DNA from: Leptospira ilyithenensis
GTDB lineage: Bacteria; Spirochaetota; Leptospiria; Leptospirales; Leptospiraceae
DNA: 64,000 nt
NCBI RefSeq assembly: GCF_004771005.1
Contig: NZ_RQHV01000061.1
Coordinates: 620,001-684,000, forward strand
Reading direction: 5' to 3'
Below, piece by piece: positions 38,280-46,587 of the stretch. Made by a program: the position numbers and the translations under genes. The notes under the pieces are model-generated. The model ran no database searches. It was not told where the DNA came from and saw nothing but the letters and a program-made list of their open reading frames with translations. Within the stretch, counting starts at the first letter, position 1. Every line of letters begins with the position of its first letter.

Positions 38280-38955
38280 CTTTGGAATTAACCTTTAATG
38301 CATGTTTTGTTTCCTGCAATGCAATCATCTCACCCGAATTTTTTTTCAACTCAAAGGCAAGACCCTCCGCAACTTTCTTCATCAGTTCGGATTCATATAG
38401 GATTTTATTGTCAAAGGTGGATGAGATCATCCCCAAGTTATTGCCTTCATGATCAAAGATATGCAAAAAAATATAATTATATTCTTTTCGATCCAGAATC
38501 TGATCATTCGATTGAATAGATATGGAACCCTGTATGAGAATATCAAAAGTTTCGTCCCGAAAAAGAGATCGTATTTCTTCCCTGTCTAAAAGTTTTTCTT
38601 CTTTATAGTCTTCGTAACTGTTTTCTCCGGCGATTCTTCGCAAAGATTCGGGGAGTGATCCGATCGCGTCTTTGCTACTCTCTTTATTTCCCGGATGCGC
38701 ATTTTTTTTCCGATAAGGTACCAGGTTGAACCCGTTCTTTATAAGTTCAAATTGCAAAAGATCTTTAAAATTTTTCGGAGCTTGTTTGAGAGACTTCAAA
38801 TCCCTATTTTCAATATAACCTACCAGAATTTTCCTGGAAGATGATTGCGAAGAAATAGCAGAACGGATATTATACGGATTTCTAGAACAATTAGCAACTA
38901 ACAAACATAAAATAAAAAACAGGAAAGCTCCGATCTTTTTATAGCTTCGATTCAT
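38269..38955 (-). CDS. Lipoprotein in the RND operon (CsgG/LpoB-like fold suspected)
   Basis: 228 residues. The signal peptide and lipobox are FILCLLVANCSRNP, with Cys near residue 23. The segments [34 protein letters not shown] and DETFDILIQGSISIQ follow the order seen in CsgG/LpoB-type outer membrane lipoproteins (strand, helix with L-x-x-x-L, then DyLIxGsi). This is a pattern-level guess only. It may help the TolC partner or regulate assembly. It starts 4 bp after the Ig-like gene. Confidence 0.6.
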   Translation of the reverse strand: MNRSYKKIGAFLFFILCLLVANCSRNPYNIRSAISSQSSSRKILVGYIENRDLKSLKQAPKNFKDLLQFELIKNGFNLVPYRKKNAHPGNKESSKDAIGSLPESLRRIAGENSYEDYKEEKLLDREEIRSLFRDETFDILIQGSISIQSNDQILDRKEYNYIFLHIFDHEGNNLGMISSTFDNKILYESELMKKVAEGLAFELKKNSGEMIALQETKHALKVNSKGDN

Positions 38956-38959
38956 TATA

Positions 38960-40711
38960 TTATTTAGCTTCCATGGTAAAATTAAAATTGGAGGAGAAAA
39001 ACAGATTGTTCACATCTTTGGCGGAAGTATCCACCGTAATCATATAATAAGGAAAACCTGCAGGAGCATTATCCGACCGCATCAGATTGAAATCTCCTCC
39101 GGTCGTTGCGTTTCCGAAAAGGGTTGAGTTACAGGATGACTCCTGTTCGGCGAAAACCAAATCAAGAACCCTGCAGCCGTAAGGAAAGGCCGCCTGGCAA
39201 TCCGCCCAGGTCCAGGAAGAAAGTTGAATAATGGTAGAGGGAGGGGAAAGCCGTCGCAAACGAACAGCGTTGACCGTACTATTCAAGTCCATATAGTTAG
39301 TAAAAATCAATCGGAAGTTGTCTGTATTTACATCGGTACAATCTACAGTTGAAGAGGTAGCTCCTCCACCGGTATCACCTGCACGAAAGGTGTAGGAACT
39401 TGGAGTTAACACAGCCAAGGTGCTATCCCAATAACAGGACCCTAAACTCCAGTTTCCCCCCGCAGCATTTCCCGTACCGGGGAAAGTTGTGGCACAACCC
39501 TGAGAGGCGACACCGACCGCCTGCACGGTCGGGGAAGAGGAAACGGATCCTCCGGCAACAAAACTATACGTAGAAGCTGCTTCTACGGTAATTTTGTCGG
39601 AGGTGATCACATTTTGACCCACAGTGATCGTATAACGGATGCCATAACTTAATTTTGCATCAGGCGTATATGTGAGCGTTAGGTTGTCGGAAGACCAACC
39701 GAATGTGCCGGTAAAAGAAGGGCTAAACCCGATATTGGATTGGGTTTGGACCTGGTTCATCGGTCTTGAAAAATTAAATACGATCGGATTGTTTGTAGGA
39801 TTCCCTAGACATGCAGTAGTAATCGACGTAGTAGTCAGATCGCCCAGCGTTCCGATCCCCGCCAAACAGTCTGCTAAGGTTCCCGTAGAAAGAGTGAGAG
39901 ATGTCAATTGAGGAACCAAATTCGGAGTTCCTACCTGAAAACTTCCCGCAATCGGAATTTGCATGCGGATGCCTTGTGTGTCTTGTGCAACCGTCGAAAC
40001 CGTCATATTGATTCTTGTTTGGTAGGCAAAAGGAGAGTCCGGGCTAATGGACAGTTCCGTATCGGAATCCCAATAATAAGTCGCGTTGAAGTTAGGCGAA
40101 AAAGTGATGGCGGAAACCGTAGCGCTTTTGTCCATAGCGCGCGAAAAATAAACTTTGATTTTATTTCTGAGAGGTGTGCCCATACAAGCATTGGAAACAG
40201 AATCACTTAGAATATTAACTGCAGTAGGACTACCGGAATTACAACTGGCCGAAGAACCGGCACTTACGGTAACCGATTGGACTTCGGGAAAAGTTCCGGC
40301 GGTTGTTTGATTGCCTACTGTGAAACTGGCGGTAAAAATATCCTTCAAATCAAGACCATCTTTCGATTCGCAATTTTTTGTAAGAGTGTATGTGTAAGTG
40401 CCGTAACTGAAAAGAGTACTCGGAGTAAAGTTCAGACTATAATCATTGAGATCATAAAAACCTTGGGTAGAAGGCGAAATGGAAAAACTTTGAACGCACG
40501 AATTGATGTTCATTGGTTTATCGAACAAAATGGCAATCTTTTGAGTACGAGGCAGTTCCTTATCCCCCATTGAAGGCACCGCCGAGACTACCTTAGGTGA
40601 TGAATCATTTCCAAGGAAGGTAAGCATCTTCGATGCGTCGGAACTTGCATGTTTGCAAAACTCAAAGGTAAACAAGAAAACAATTAATAAAAACTTATAT
40701 CGCTTTTTCAA
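38960..40711 (-). CDS. Ig-like (Big_5) repeat lipoprotein in the RND operon
   Basis: 583 residues. The signal/lipobox is LIVFLFTFEFCKHASS with Cys near 19. At least three Ig-like repeats of the Big_5 type follow. Each opens with a PKVVSAVPSMG or similar line and contains a KIAILFDKPMN or KVYFSRAMDK motif (the F-S-x-x-M-D signature). Each closes with a YTYTLTKN or YTITVGQNV line. Cys pairs suggest disulphides. Such proteins are common surface or periplasmic lipoproteins in Leptospira. Position directly after TolC and before the pump genes is unusual and suggests a structural role in this export system. Confidence 0.75.
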   Translation of the reverse strand: MKKRYKFLLIVFLFTFEFCKHASSDASKMLTFLGNDSSPKVVSAVPSMGDKELPRTQKIAILFDKPMNINSCVQSFSISPSTQGFYDLNDYSLNFTPSTLFSYGTYTYTLTKNCESKDGLDLKDIFTASFTVGNQTTAGTFPEVQSVTVSAGSSASCNSGSPTAVNILSDSVSNACMGTPLRNKIKVYFSRAMDKSATVSAITFSPNFNATYYWDSDTELSISPDSPFAYQTRINMTVSTVAQDTQGIRMQIPIAGSFQVGTPNLVPQLTSLTLSTGTLADCLAGIGTLGDLTTTSITTACLGNPTNNPIVFNFSRPMNQVQTQSNIGFSPSFTGTFGWSSDNLTLTYTPDAKLSYGIRYTITVGQNVITSDKITVEAASTYSFVAGGSVSSSPTVQAVGVASQGCATTFPGTGNAAGGNWSLGSCYWDSTLAVLTPSSYTFRAGDTGGGATSSTVDCTDVNTDNFRLIFTNYMDLNSTVNAVRLRRLSPPSTIIQLSSWTWADCQAAFPYGCRVLDLVFAEQESSCNSTLFGNATTGGDFNLMRSDNAPAGFPYYMITVDTSAKDVNNLFFSSNFNFTMEAK

Positions 40712-42364
40712 CTAATCCTCCAAGTAAAAATCGTATTCGGATTTTTTGCGTAGTTTGTTATCGCCCTTATCCGGTTTCGAACCATTCTCATCCAAAATAT
40801 TCTTATCCAACAAATCTTTCGGCTTGTTGAAAATAAAAGAATCATCGGAATACAATTGGGCCAACAAGGAATTTCCCTCGCCCTTTTTATACATGTAAAA
40901 TTGCCATTCGGAAACATCGACTCCGGTAGCAAACGACAGATCCATAACCGACTCCAAATAACTGCTGATAGCTGTAGTCAAGTCGTCGGCGGATTTCAAT
41001 AATTCGAGTTCTGCAGACAACATTTCAGTCTTTTTGGAAAATCCGGTTGCCGATTTCGCCTGCATTGATTTCCAGGTTTCATACGTGATGTAGAAACGGG
41101 AATTTGTCAGTCTCAATATCTGCCAAGTCTCTCTCACCTTTTCACGTGCCTTGAATGCCTCCGCTTTTAAGGCGATTTCGATCAGCTGGTTGTTTCGAAC
41201 GGCATCGGAAAGAGCGATCTTTCCTTCATAGATTTTTCTGGAATATGATAGGTCATCAAACAGGTTCAAGGTGCTGCTATTGAATGCGTTTTCCCCCCGA
41301 CCTACAAATTGAGGACCGAATCCGGGAATCCTTTGAATACCGGTTCCGTCAGTCTGCATTCCGTAATTGGCAGTAGACTGGTTTGTAGTACTCCCCAACT
41401 GAGTTTGAAATGAAATGCTGAATCCGTATACGTCGTTTTTTACAGGCAGAGGGCCGTTTATATTCTGACCGTAATAGCTTCCTAAAAATACTTTCGGTTT
41501 CCAGTAGTTTTCGGTGATTTCCTTTCTGGTTTTCAAGTTCTCGATTGTAATTTGGGACTTTTTGATCTCAGGTTTGTGTGCCACGGCAAGATTTGAAGTT
41601 TCTTCCTTAAAATAGGGAGGAAGAAGAACATAATCATTTAACAAGGATTCTTTCAAACGGAGAGGAAGTTCCAAAGGAAGGTTCAGCGTTTTTCTTAATT
41701 CGATATTGGCTTGGTTACTGTTTGATTCGGTCTTTAGCAAAAGAAGCTCGATTTCCCTGATTTTGGATTCGACTTCAAGTCGCTGCAATTCCGTTGCGAA
41801 CCCCGCAGCGTTTTCTTTTTTTATGTCATTGATCTGAGATAGTGTTCTTTCCAGGGTTTTTTTGACAAAATGTAACTTTACCTGGTTGGCCAAAGACTTG
41901 ATATAGGTCTTCCTGATCTCAAGAGAGAGTTTGTCCTTTGTGATTTTCCAATCTTCCTGATTGATCAATTCCTGTAAGCTGGCAGATTCGATTTCCAACT
42001 TGTTTTCTCCTCCGTCATAGAGGAGTTGATTGATTTGGACCCGAATATCATTGTACTGACTGTCCGATTGGTTGAGATTATTGTTTTTTAAGCCAAAGTA
42101 ACTGACTCCGACACGAGGCAGGTAATTTCTCCATTTTTCGGTGGAGATCATTTTAAAAACCTCCCTTCTATCTTTCAAACTTTGAAGTATTACGCTGTTT
42201 GTAACACCCACTACCTCCGCTTCCTCCATGGATAAGGAAAGGGGATCATAAGCTTGTTCCGAATTTATAACGGTAAAAAGAACGAGCGGACAGAAGAAGA
42301 TAAGGAGTCTATAATTTATTGAGTAATTTATTTTCAACCTGAAAGACATAATTCTATATTCCAT
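40712..42364 (-). CDS. TolC-like outer membrane efflux protein
   Basis: 550 residues. A signal peptide lies at about 18-36 (LLIFFCPLVLFTVINSEQA). Two outer membrane factor repeats follow, with long coiled coils (QVKLHFVKKTLERTLSQINDIKKENAAGFATE) and strands (VGVSYFGL; VFLGSYYGQ). It forms the trimeric channel through the outer membrane for the downstream pump. Either ATG at 42364 or the in-frame ATG at 42349 could start it. It is the first gene of the operon; a TATAAT hexamer on the minus strand at 42467-42462 is a candidate promoter. Confidence 0.85.
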   Translation of the reverse strand: MEYRIMSFRLKINYSINYRLLIFFCPLVLFTVINSEQAYDPLSLSMEEAEVVGVTNSVILQSLKDRREVFKMISTEKWRNYLPRVGVSYFGLKNNNLNQSDSQYNDIRVQINQLLYDGGENKLEIESASLQELINQEDWKITKDKLSLEIRKTYIKSLANQVKLHFVKKTLERTLSQINDIKKENAAGFATELQRLEVESKIREIELLLLKTESNSNQANIELRKTLNLPLELPLRLKESLLNDYVLLPPYFKEETSNLAVAHKPEIKKSQITIENLKTRKEITENYWKPKVFLGSYYGQNINGPLPVKNDVYGFSISFQTQLGSTTNQSTANYGMQTDGTGIQRIPGFGPQFVGRGENAFNSSTLNLFDDLSYSRKIYEGKIALSDAVRNNQLIEIALKAEAFKAREKVRETWQILRLTNSRFYITYETWKSMQAKSATGFSKKTEMLSAELELLKSADDLTTAISSYLESVMDLSFATGVDVSEWQFYMYKKGEGNSLLAQLYSDDSFIFNKPKDLLDKNILDENGSKPDKGDNKLRKKSEYDFYLED

Positions 42365-42810
42365 GGTCTCAATCTATCGAATTGGAGATGAATTTATCGC
42401 AAAACATTTATCTAAACTGCTCTTGAGCCTTGCCTTAATTGTCATCGAAAATGTAACACCAATTATAGAAAAGAAATATTTTGCAATTTGCGGGAAGTTT
42501 ATCCGAATTAAACGGGATTTTTTTTTCACAGGCCGTAATAAATGGAAGTATCGTATTTTTTTGGCCGACTCCTCCTGTTTGGTTGACAATTTACCTGATT
42601 TACATTGTGTTCTTTCGAAGAAAGCACCACCAAACAAAAAATATATGGTTCGGACCGAAATTTTTAACAGATATTTTTTGGGACTCTCAAAATTGCTTAA
42701 GTCCAAAAAAGGGAATTTTTTTTAAAATCAAAAGCTGAAAGGTAAAATTTTTGCAATAAGTTCGCTTTTTTTCAGCTTGTAACAAAAAAAATGCCCGCTA
42801 AAACGTTTCT
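42365..42810. other. Divergent promoter region between the RND operon and the FecR gene
   Basis: 446 bases, AT-rich. On the minus strand a TATAAT (42467-42462) lies about 100 bases before tolC, without a good -35 box. A 9-bp inverted repeat (AAGCTGAAA at 42732-42740 and TTTCAGCTT at 42770-42778) lies just before the FecR gene. Short frames on both strands are low-complexity and lack recognisable protein content. I see no gene here. Confidence 0.5.
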
Positions 42811-43521
42811 ATGAAAAAGATTATCCTTCTACTTCTCTGTTTATCTTATTTTTTCCCGGTGTTCGCAGAAGACGTAGCGGTAGTGAGCTTTGTCAAAGGG
42901 GAGGTCACCTGGTCCGGCCGGAATGCAAAAAAAAAGGAAGAGTCGCTCAAGATCAACCAGATCCTAAGAAAAGGTGACAAGGTAACTTCCAAAGACGGCA
43001 CTTGCGAACTTCAACTTGCCACCCAAGCGACCATTCGGCTTGCCAAATTCACGGAGGCGTCCATAGAAGATCTGCTCAATCCCAAATCCAGGCAATCCAC
43101 TGTTAAAATTTATACTGGCAAATTATTCGTAAAAGCCCATAAAAACAATAAATCCCAAAACAAACTAAACATTGTTAGCCCAAGTCTTGTAGCAGGAGTA
43201 AGAGGAACGGAATTTATAGTTGCCGCACCTCCCGGGCCGGAAACAGATTCCGATTTGGATTTGCAAGAAGGCGTCTATGTAAACGAAGGAACCGTTGCAG
43301 TAGTACCGGACAAAAAAGGCAAAGAGGTCCTAACGGGCGCAAACGAAGAAGTGACTTTGGACGGACAAGTTCTTAAAAAACAGATTTTGAACGAATATGC
43401 CAAAGAAAAAATGAAAATCTTCGAACAGTTCAAACAACTCAAAGAAGAAAACTACCAATTGATCAAAGAACAATACAAAAAAAACGAAGACTTGATGAAT
43501 GAAATGAAGGGAAAAAACTGA
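42811..43521 (+). CDS. FecR-domain exported protein
   Basis: 236 residues. A signal peptide (IILLLLCLSYFFPVFAE) is followed by a FecR domain over about 22-150. Its markers are VVSFVKGEVTWSG, LRKGDKVTSKDGTCELQLATQATIRLAK, LYTGKLFVKAHK-like KIYTGKLFVKA and SPSLVAGVRGTEFIV. The C-terminal 60 residues are a charged coiled coil (EQFKQLKEENYQLIKEQYKKNEDLMNEMKG). Leptospires encode many such stand-alone FecR proteins without sigma factor partners; their role is unknown. A DUF4384-like frame follows directly. Confidence 0.85.
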   Translation: MKKIILLLLCLSYFFPVFAEDVAVVSFVKGEVTWSGRNAKKKEESLKINQILRKGDKVTSKDGTCELQLATQATIRLAKFTEASIEDLLNPKSRQSTVKIYTGKLFVKAHKNNKSQNKLNIVSPSLVAGVRGTEFIVAAPPGPETDSDLDLQEGVYVNEGTVAVVPDKKGKEVLTGANEEVTLDGQVLKKQILNEYAKEKMKIFEQFKQLKEENYQLIKEQYKKNEDLMNEMKGKN

Positions 43522-43862
43522 CCCGGATTTTTATTCTTATCTGGACAAAAGAACGTATACCTGGTCCTTTTTTAAGCAAAATCAAATTCCGCAAAGAATT
43601 TGAAATTCCGTTCTTTGAAAACAAAATATGTGTCAGGCGAATCGATCCGATTTTATTATTTCCCAATCCCGTCAAAGGAAATAATTTTCTAAAGAAAGGA
43701 GAAAAAATAATCATTCCGAGTGAACCAAAATTCTTTATAGCATCGCCTCCTTTCGGAAAGTACAAGCTGAGAGCATTTGCCTCAAAAGAAGAATGGAAGG
43801 GTTTGATAAAATGGAATCTGTTTTCCCGAATTGTCTTTTGTTTCTCCTGCAATCCCTTTTGA
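43503..43862 (+). pseudogene. DUF4384-like C-terminal fragment without a normal start
   Basis: A plus-strand frame of 119 codons follows, and slightly overlaps, the FecR gene. It contains ILLFPNPVKGNNFLKKGEK, then IIIPSEPKFFIASPPFGKYK and LRAFASKEEW, which fit the DUF4384 pattern (LFPN, KAGxxYxIP, SPPFGxxxVKAIAS). No ATG, GTG or TTG occurs before this part; only a CTG at 43518, with AGGGA before it, could start it. The N-terminal half of the domain is missing or in another frame. Either it is a decayed gene or it is read by frameshift from the FecR frame. Confidence 0.45.
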
Positions 43863-44033
43863 AACCGACTCTGCGGTCAAAATGAAACAAAAAATCAAAA
43901 AAAGAAAGGCACCGGAAATCTGAATCGATCTAAATTTCACGTAAAAAACCAGTTCCTATATTTCTTATAATTCTTGTGTTTTTTTCTACAAAAACTTGCA
44001 AAATTGCGGATTATATTTTATAAAGAGACTGTT

Positions 44034-44234
44034 ATGAAGAAATTACAGATTCTATTGATAACCCTTTTTATTTTAGCAAGCCCGTTTGCATGCAAACTGA
44101 AAGATAAGTCGGATAACGGCAAAGACCTGACAGATCTGTTGTTATTATCCTTTCTTACTCGTTCTTCTTCAAGCAACGGATGCAATCCAAGCACCAGTTT
44201 CGTAATCTGTATCCCCAAAGGGATCGCGGAGTAA
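44034..44234 (+). CDS. Small lipoprotein, 66 residues
   Basis: The ATG at 44034 is chosen because the signal peptide (KKLQILLITLFILASPFAC) starts there; in-frame codons upstream read from an AT-rich stretch. The lipobox Cys at residue 20 is followed by KLKDKSDNGKDLTDLLLLSFLTRSSSSN and a C-terminal part with two further Cys. No family recognised. It lies 4 bp before the next exported protein, which suggests that the two work together in the envelope. Confidence 0.65.
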   Translation: MKKLQILLITLFILASPFACKLKDKSDNGKDLTDLLLLSFLTRSSSSNGCNPSTSFVICIPKGIAE

Positions 44235-44238
44235 CAAA

Positions 44239-45366
44239 ATGAAAAAAGTCCTATACGTTCTGTTTTTCCTACTGACCTCCCTTCATATCAGTGACTTTTC
44301 CAAGGCAACCGACAAACAAACTTTCCGTTGGGAAGAAGTCAACCTTACGGATATTATACGAATGGAATTGGGAAATACCCCACTTTACGCAGCTTCCGAT
44401 TCCTGGGGGTTTGTGCGAGGCTCTGCTACATGGGCGCGGGGAAATTCCAATTTATTGGACCAGGTGGTGGCAGGGATCAAAAACCAAGGGCTTTTGAATA
44501 CTACGGGAACGTTCACTTCCGCCGTCACAGTCACCGGAATGGGCGCGGCAGTACTTCGTTTGAAATTGAAAGTGGACAGTGCCGCGATCACTTCCACGGC
44601 CTATACTGGTACCAAAATTTTTTCCAATACTTTCGAAATCTTCAAATCGGGATCTTCCGTTCCCAGCTTACAGTTATTTTTCGACAGTGCAGAAACATTG
44701 GAAGGAAATGACGGTGCGTTGATGTATTATAAATTATCCGAAATCGACCCTGTCAAATTCGGTACCGCTCCGAATGCAATGGTTGAAAGCTATTCCTTTG
44801 TAAAATCGGGAGTCAAAAAACAAACCTATACCTGGGCAGGCGGACCGAAAAACAATTCCTGGCCGAGTGATAACGGTCGTGTTACCTTGGACGAGATTAC
44901 AAGTCTCGGACAATTGTGCTTTCGCTCCGTCGTACGAATGGATTTGGACGCACTCCTTGCTATAAATCCGAGCAATGCAACTGCGATCAATTTTCTGAAA
45001 ACCCAGTGCGGAAGCAGCGCTGTTTACTATAACTTGGCTTATATGCAGAATTTTGCATCACCGTTTTATACTACTGCAAAAATGGGAATCACCGCCAATG
45101 CCCAAGCAGGAAACGATACGATATGCAATCTTACAGGATCTTCTCTCACCTATGGATTGTTTGATGAAAACGGGTTTGTAAGTGACAAAACTTCGGTGAA
45201 TCAGGTCCCTTCCGGTTACCCTTCTCCAAATTTGGGAACTTGGAATGTGGACAGTGCTTTCTTAAGAACAGGCACAGGCTATACAAGCGAAGCACATGAC
45301 AATACTTCTTCGAGTTATATCGATAGCTTAAGCACGACCGAAGCTTCCAAACTGAGTTTTAAATAG
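44239..45366 (+). CDS. Exported protein of unknown function, 375 residues
   Basis: A signal peptide (LYVLFFLLTSLHISDFSKA) is followed by a Ser/Thr/Gly/Asn-rich beta-type sequence with few charged residues (TSAVTVTGMGAAVLRLKLKVDSAAITS; LNTTGTFTSA). At least three Cys occur in the C-terminal half. I recognise no domain; composition suggests a secreted or surface beta-sandwich. It follows the 66-residue lipoprotein by 4 bp and converges with the PHP-domain gene, whose stop begins 2 bp later. Confidence 0.6.
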   Translation: MKKVLYVLFFLLTSLHISDFSKATDKQTFRWEEVNLTDIIRMELGNTPLYAASDSWGFVRGSATWARGNSNLLDQVVAGIKNQGLLNTTGTFTSAVTVTGMGAAVLRLKLKVDSAAITSTAYTGTKIFSNTFEIFKSGSSVPSLQLFFDSAETLEGNDGALMYYKLSEIDPVKFGTAPNAMVESYSFVKSGVKKQTYTWAGGPKNNSWPSDNGRVTLDEITSLGQLCFRSVVRMDLDALLAINPSNATAINFLKTQCGSSAVYYNLAYMQNFASPFYTTAKMGITANAQAGNDTICNLTGSSLTYGLFDENGFVSDKTSVNQVPSGYPSPNLGTWNVDSAFLRTGTGYTSEAHDNTSSSYIDSLSTTEASKLSFK

Positions 45367-45367
45367 A

Positions 45368-46519
45368 TTAGCGAGTCGTTCGGTATATTGCATTCGAAAG
45401 GATTTTTCCGGTCAAGGATGTGATCTCCAAACGAATGTAAGTATCTTCAGGCGAAAGTTCATATTCCGATCGGTCCGTATCCGGATCGATTTTTTTAATC
45501 GTTCCTCCGTTTCCGATCCAACGAACTTCCATATAACGTTCCCCGGAAGTTAGAGAGATTTTATCTTTGCCGGAAAAACGAATATTCGGCAGATTCGGAT
45601 CCGCCGCACCTTGGAAGAATTTTTTCACGCAGAAAAAAGAGCCTTCTTTCAGATCCGCTTTAACCGAATCGGGACTTCTGTTTCCGTTCGCGGTGGAAAC
45701 GTAACGAAGAAGGCTTTCTCCTTCTTTGCCTCTGACGAACATCATCTTTTGCAAAATGTCCTTCCACAAAGGTTCTGAAAAAGATTGAATTGTTTCTTCC
45801 GGAAAGTAATGCAAATCATCGCTCGCCATACAATGGACATTTCTCCCCCGGCTCAACAGATGATCCAGAATTTTGGAATCATCTCCGTATGGAGTTAAAA
45901 CTTCAATTGCCTGGTAAAAAGGAATTTTTTCCAAATCCTCTTTTGAAAAAGAAGAGTGCAATTTCGGATGAGCGATGACCACATAACCACCGCTTTCTCT
46001 CATTTGTCGGAATGTCCAGGCAATATTTTCCCTGGAGGCGTACACCGGAAAATAGTCAGGAACTTGTGTTTCCGATCCGATGGAAAGAGCATGTCTCTTT
46101 TTGATATTTTGACCCCATTCGTATCCGGGAAGAAATGAATATAACTTCGATTTGGTGATCCGATCGTAATCTGAAAAAGAAATAAGAGAAAATCCGTTCA
46201 TGTTGTAAACCGATTCTATCTCTTCTACAGTATGTCGTTCGGGAGTATAGGAAACTTCGTTTGAATGGATATGAAGGGAAACCTTTTCGGAATGAGCGGC
46301 CCAATCTCCTTTTTCGTAGGGATTAGTCCAAACATTTCCTGAAAACGGCCGGTTCGTTTCCAAAAGGGCAGTTCTATAAAACAAAACTACCGTTATCTGG
46401 TAAATTGTCATTACCAACAAAAGAATAGATAGTGCAGAGAGAATCAACTTTCCTTTTGTGACTTTTTTCTTCGGCAGAACCGGATCTGAAACGATGGGAG
46501 GAAAGGTAAGAAAAAGCAT
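45368..46519 (-). CDS. Membrane-anchored PHP-domain protein
   Basis: 383 residues. One N-terminal TM (ILSALSILLLVMTIYQITVVLFY) is followed by a PHP-type metal site. Its markers are SLHIHSNEVSYTPERHTVEEIESVYNMNGFSLISFSDYD near 82-120, then PGYEW (about 135), VIAHPKLH and ASDDLHYF. The order HxH, D, E, H, DxH is that of PHP phosphoesterases. The active site would face the periplasm. The substrate is unknown. The 3' part adds a short beta domain. Confidence 0.75.
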   Translation of the reverse strand: MLFLTFPPIVSDPVLPKKKVTKGKLILSALSILLLVMTIYQITVVLFYRTALLETNRPFSGNVWTNPYEKGDWAAHSEKVSLHIHSNEVSYTPERHTVEEIESVYNMNGFSLISFSDYDRITKSKLYSFLPGYEWGQNIKKRHALSIGSETQVPDYFPVYASRENIAWTFRQMRESGGYVVIAHPKLHSSFSKEDLEKIPFYQAIEVLTPYGDDSKILDHLLSRGRNVHCMASDDLHYFPEETIQSFSEPLWKDILQKMMFVRGKEGESLLRYVSTANGNRSPDSVKADLKEGSFFCVKKFFQGAADPNLPNIRFSGKDKISLTSGERYMEVRWIGNGGTIKKIDPDTDRSEYELSPEDTYIRLEITSLTGKILSNAIYRTTR

Positions 46520-46587
46520 GATCTTATCCTAAGGGATTTAGATTCCAATTTGATTGCTGAATTGTTACAAAACGGTAACGAAGTGTT

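Noticed and set aside
42363..42738. Overlapping frames of 85-120 codons on both strands between tolC and the FecR gene
   Set aside because: Low-complexity, Phe/Lys-rich translations without domains; the region is better explained as a divergent promoter region.
43463..43852. A 129-codon minus-strand frame downstream of the FecR gene
   Set aside because: The plus strand in the same place encodes a DUF4384-like sequence, so the minus-strand frame is most likely its shadow.
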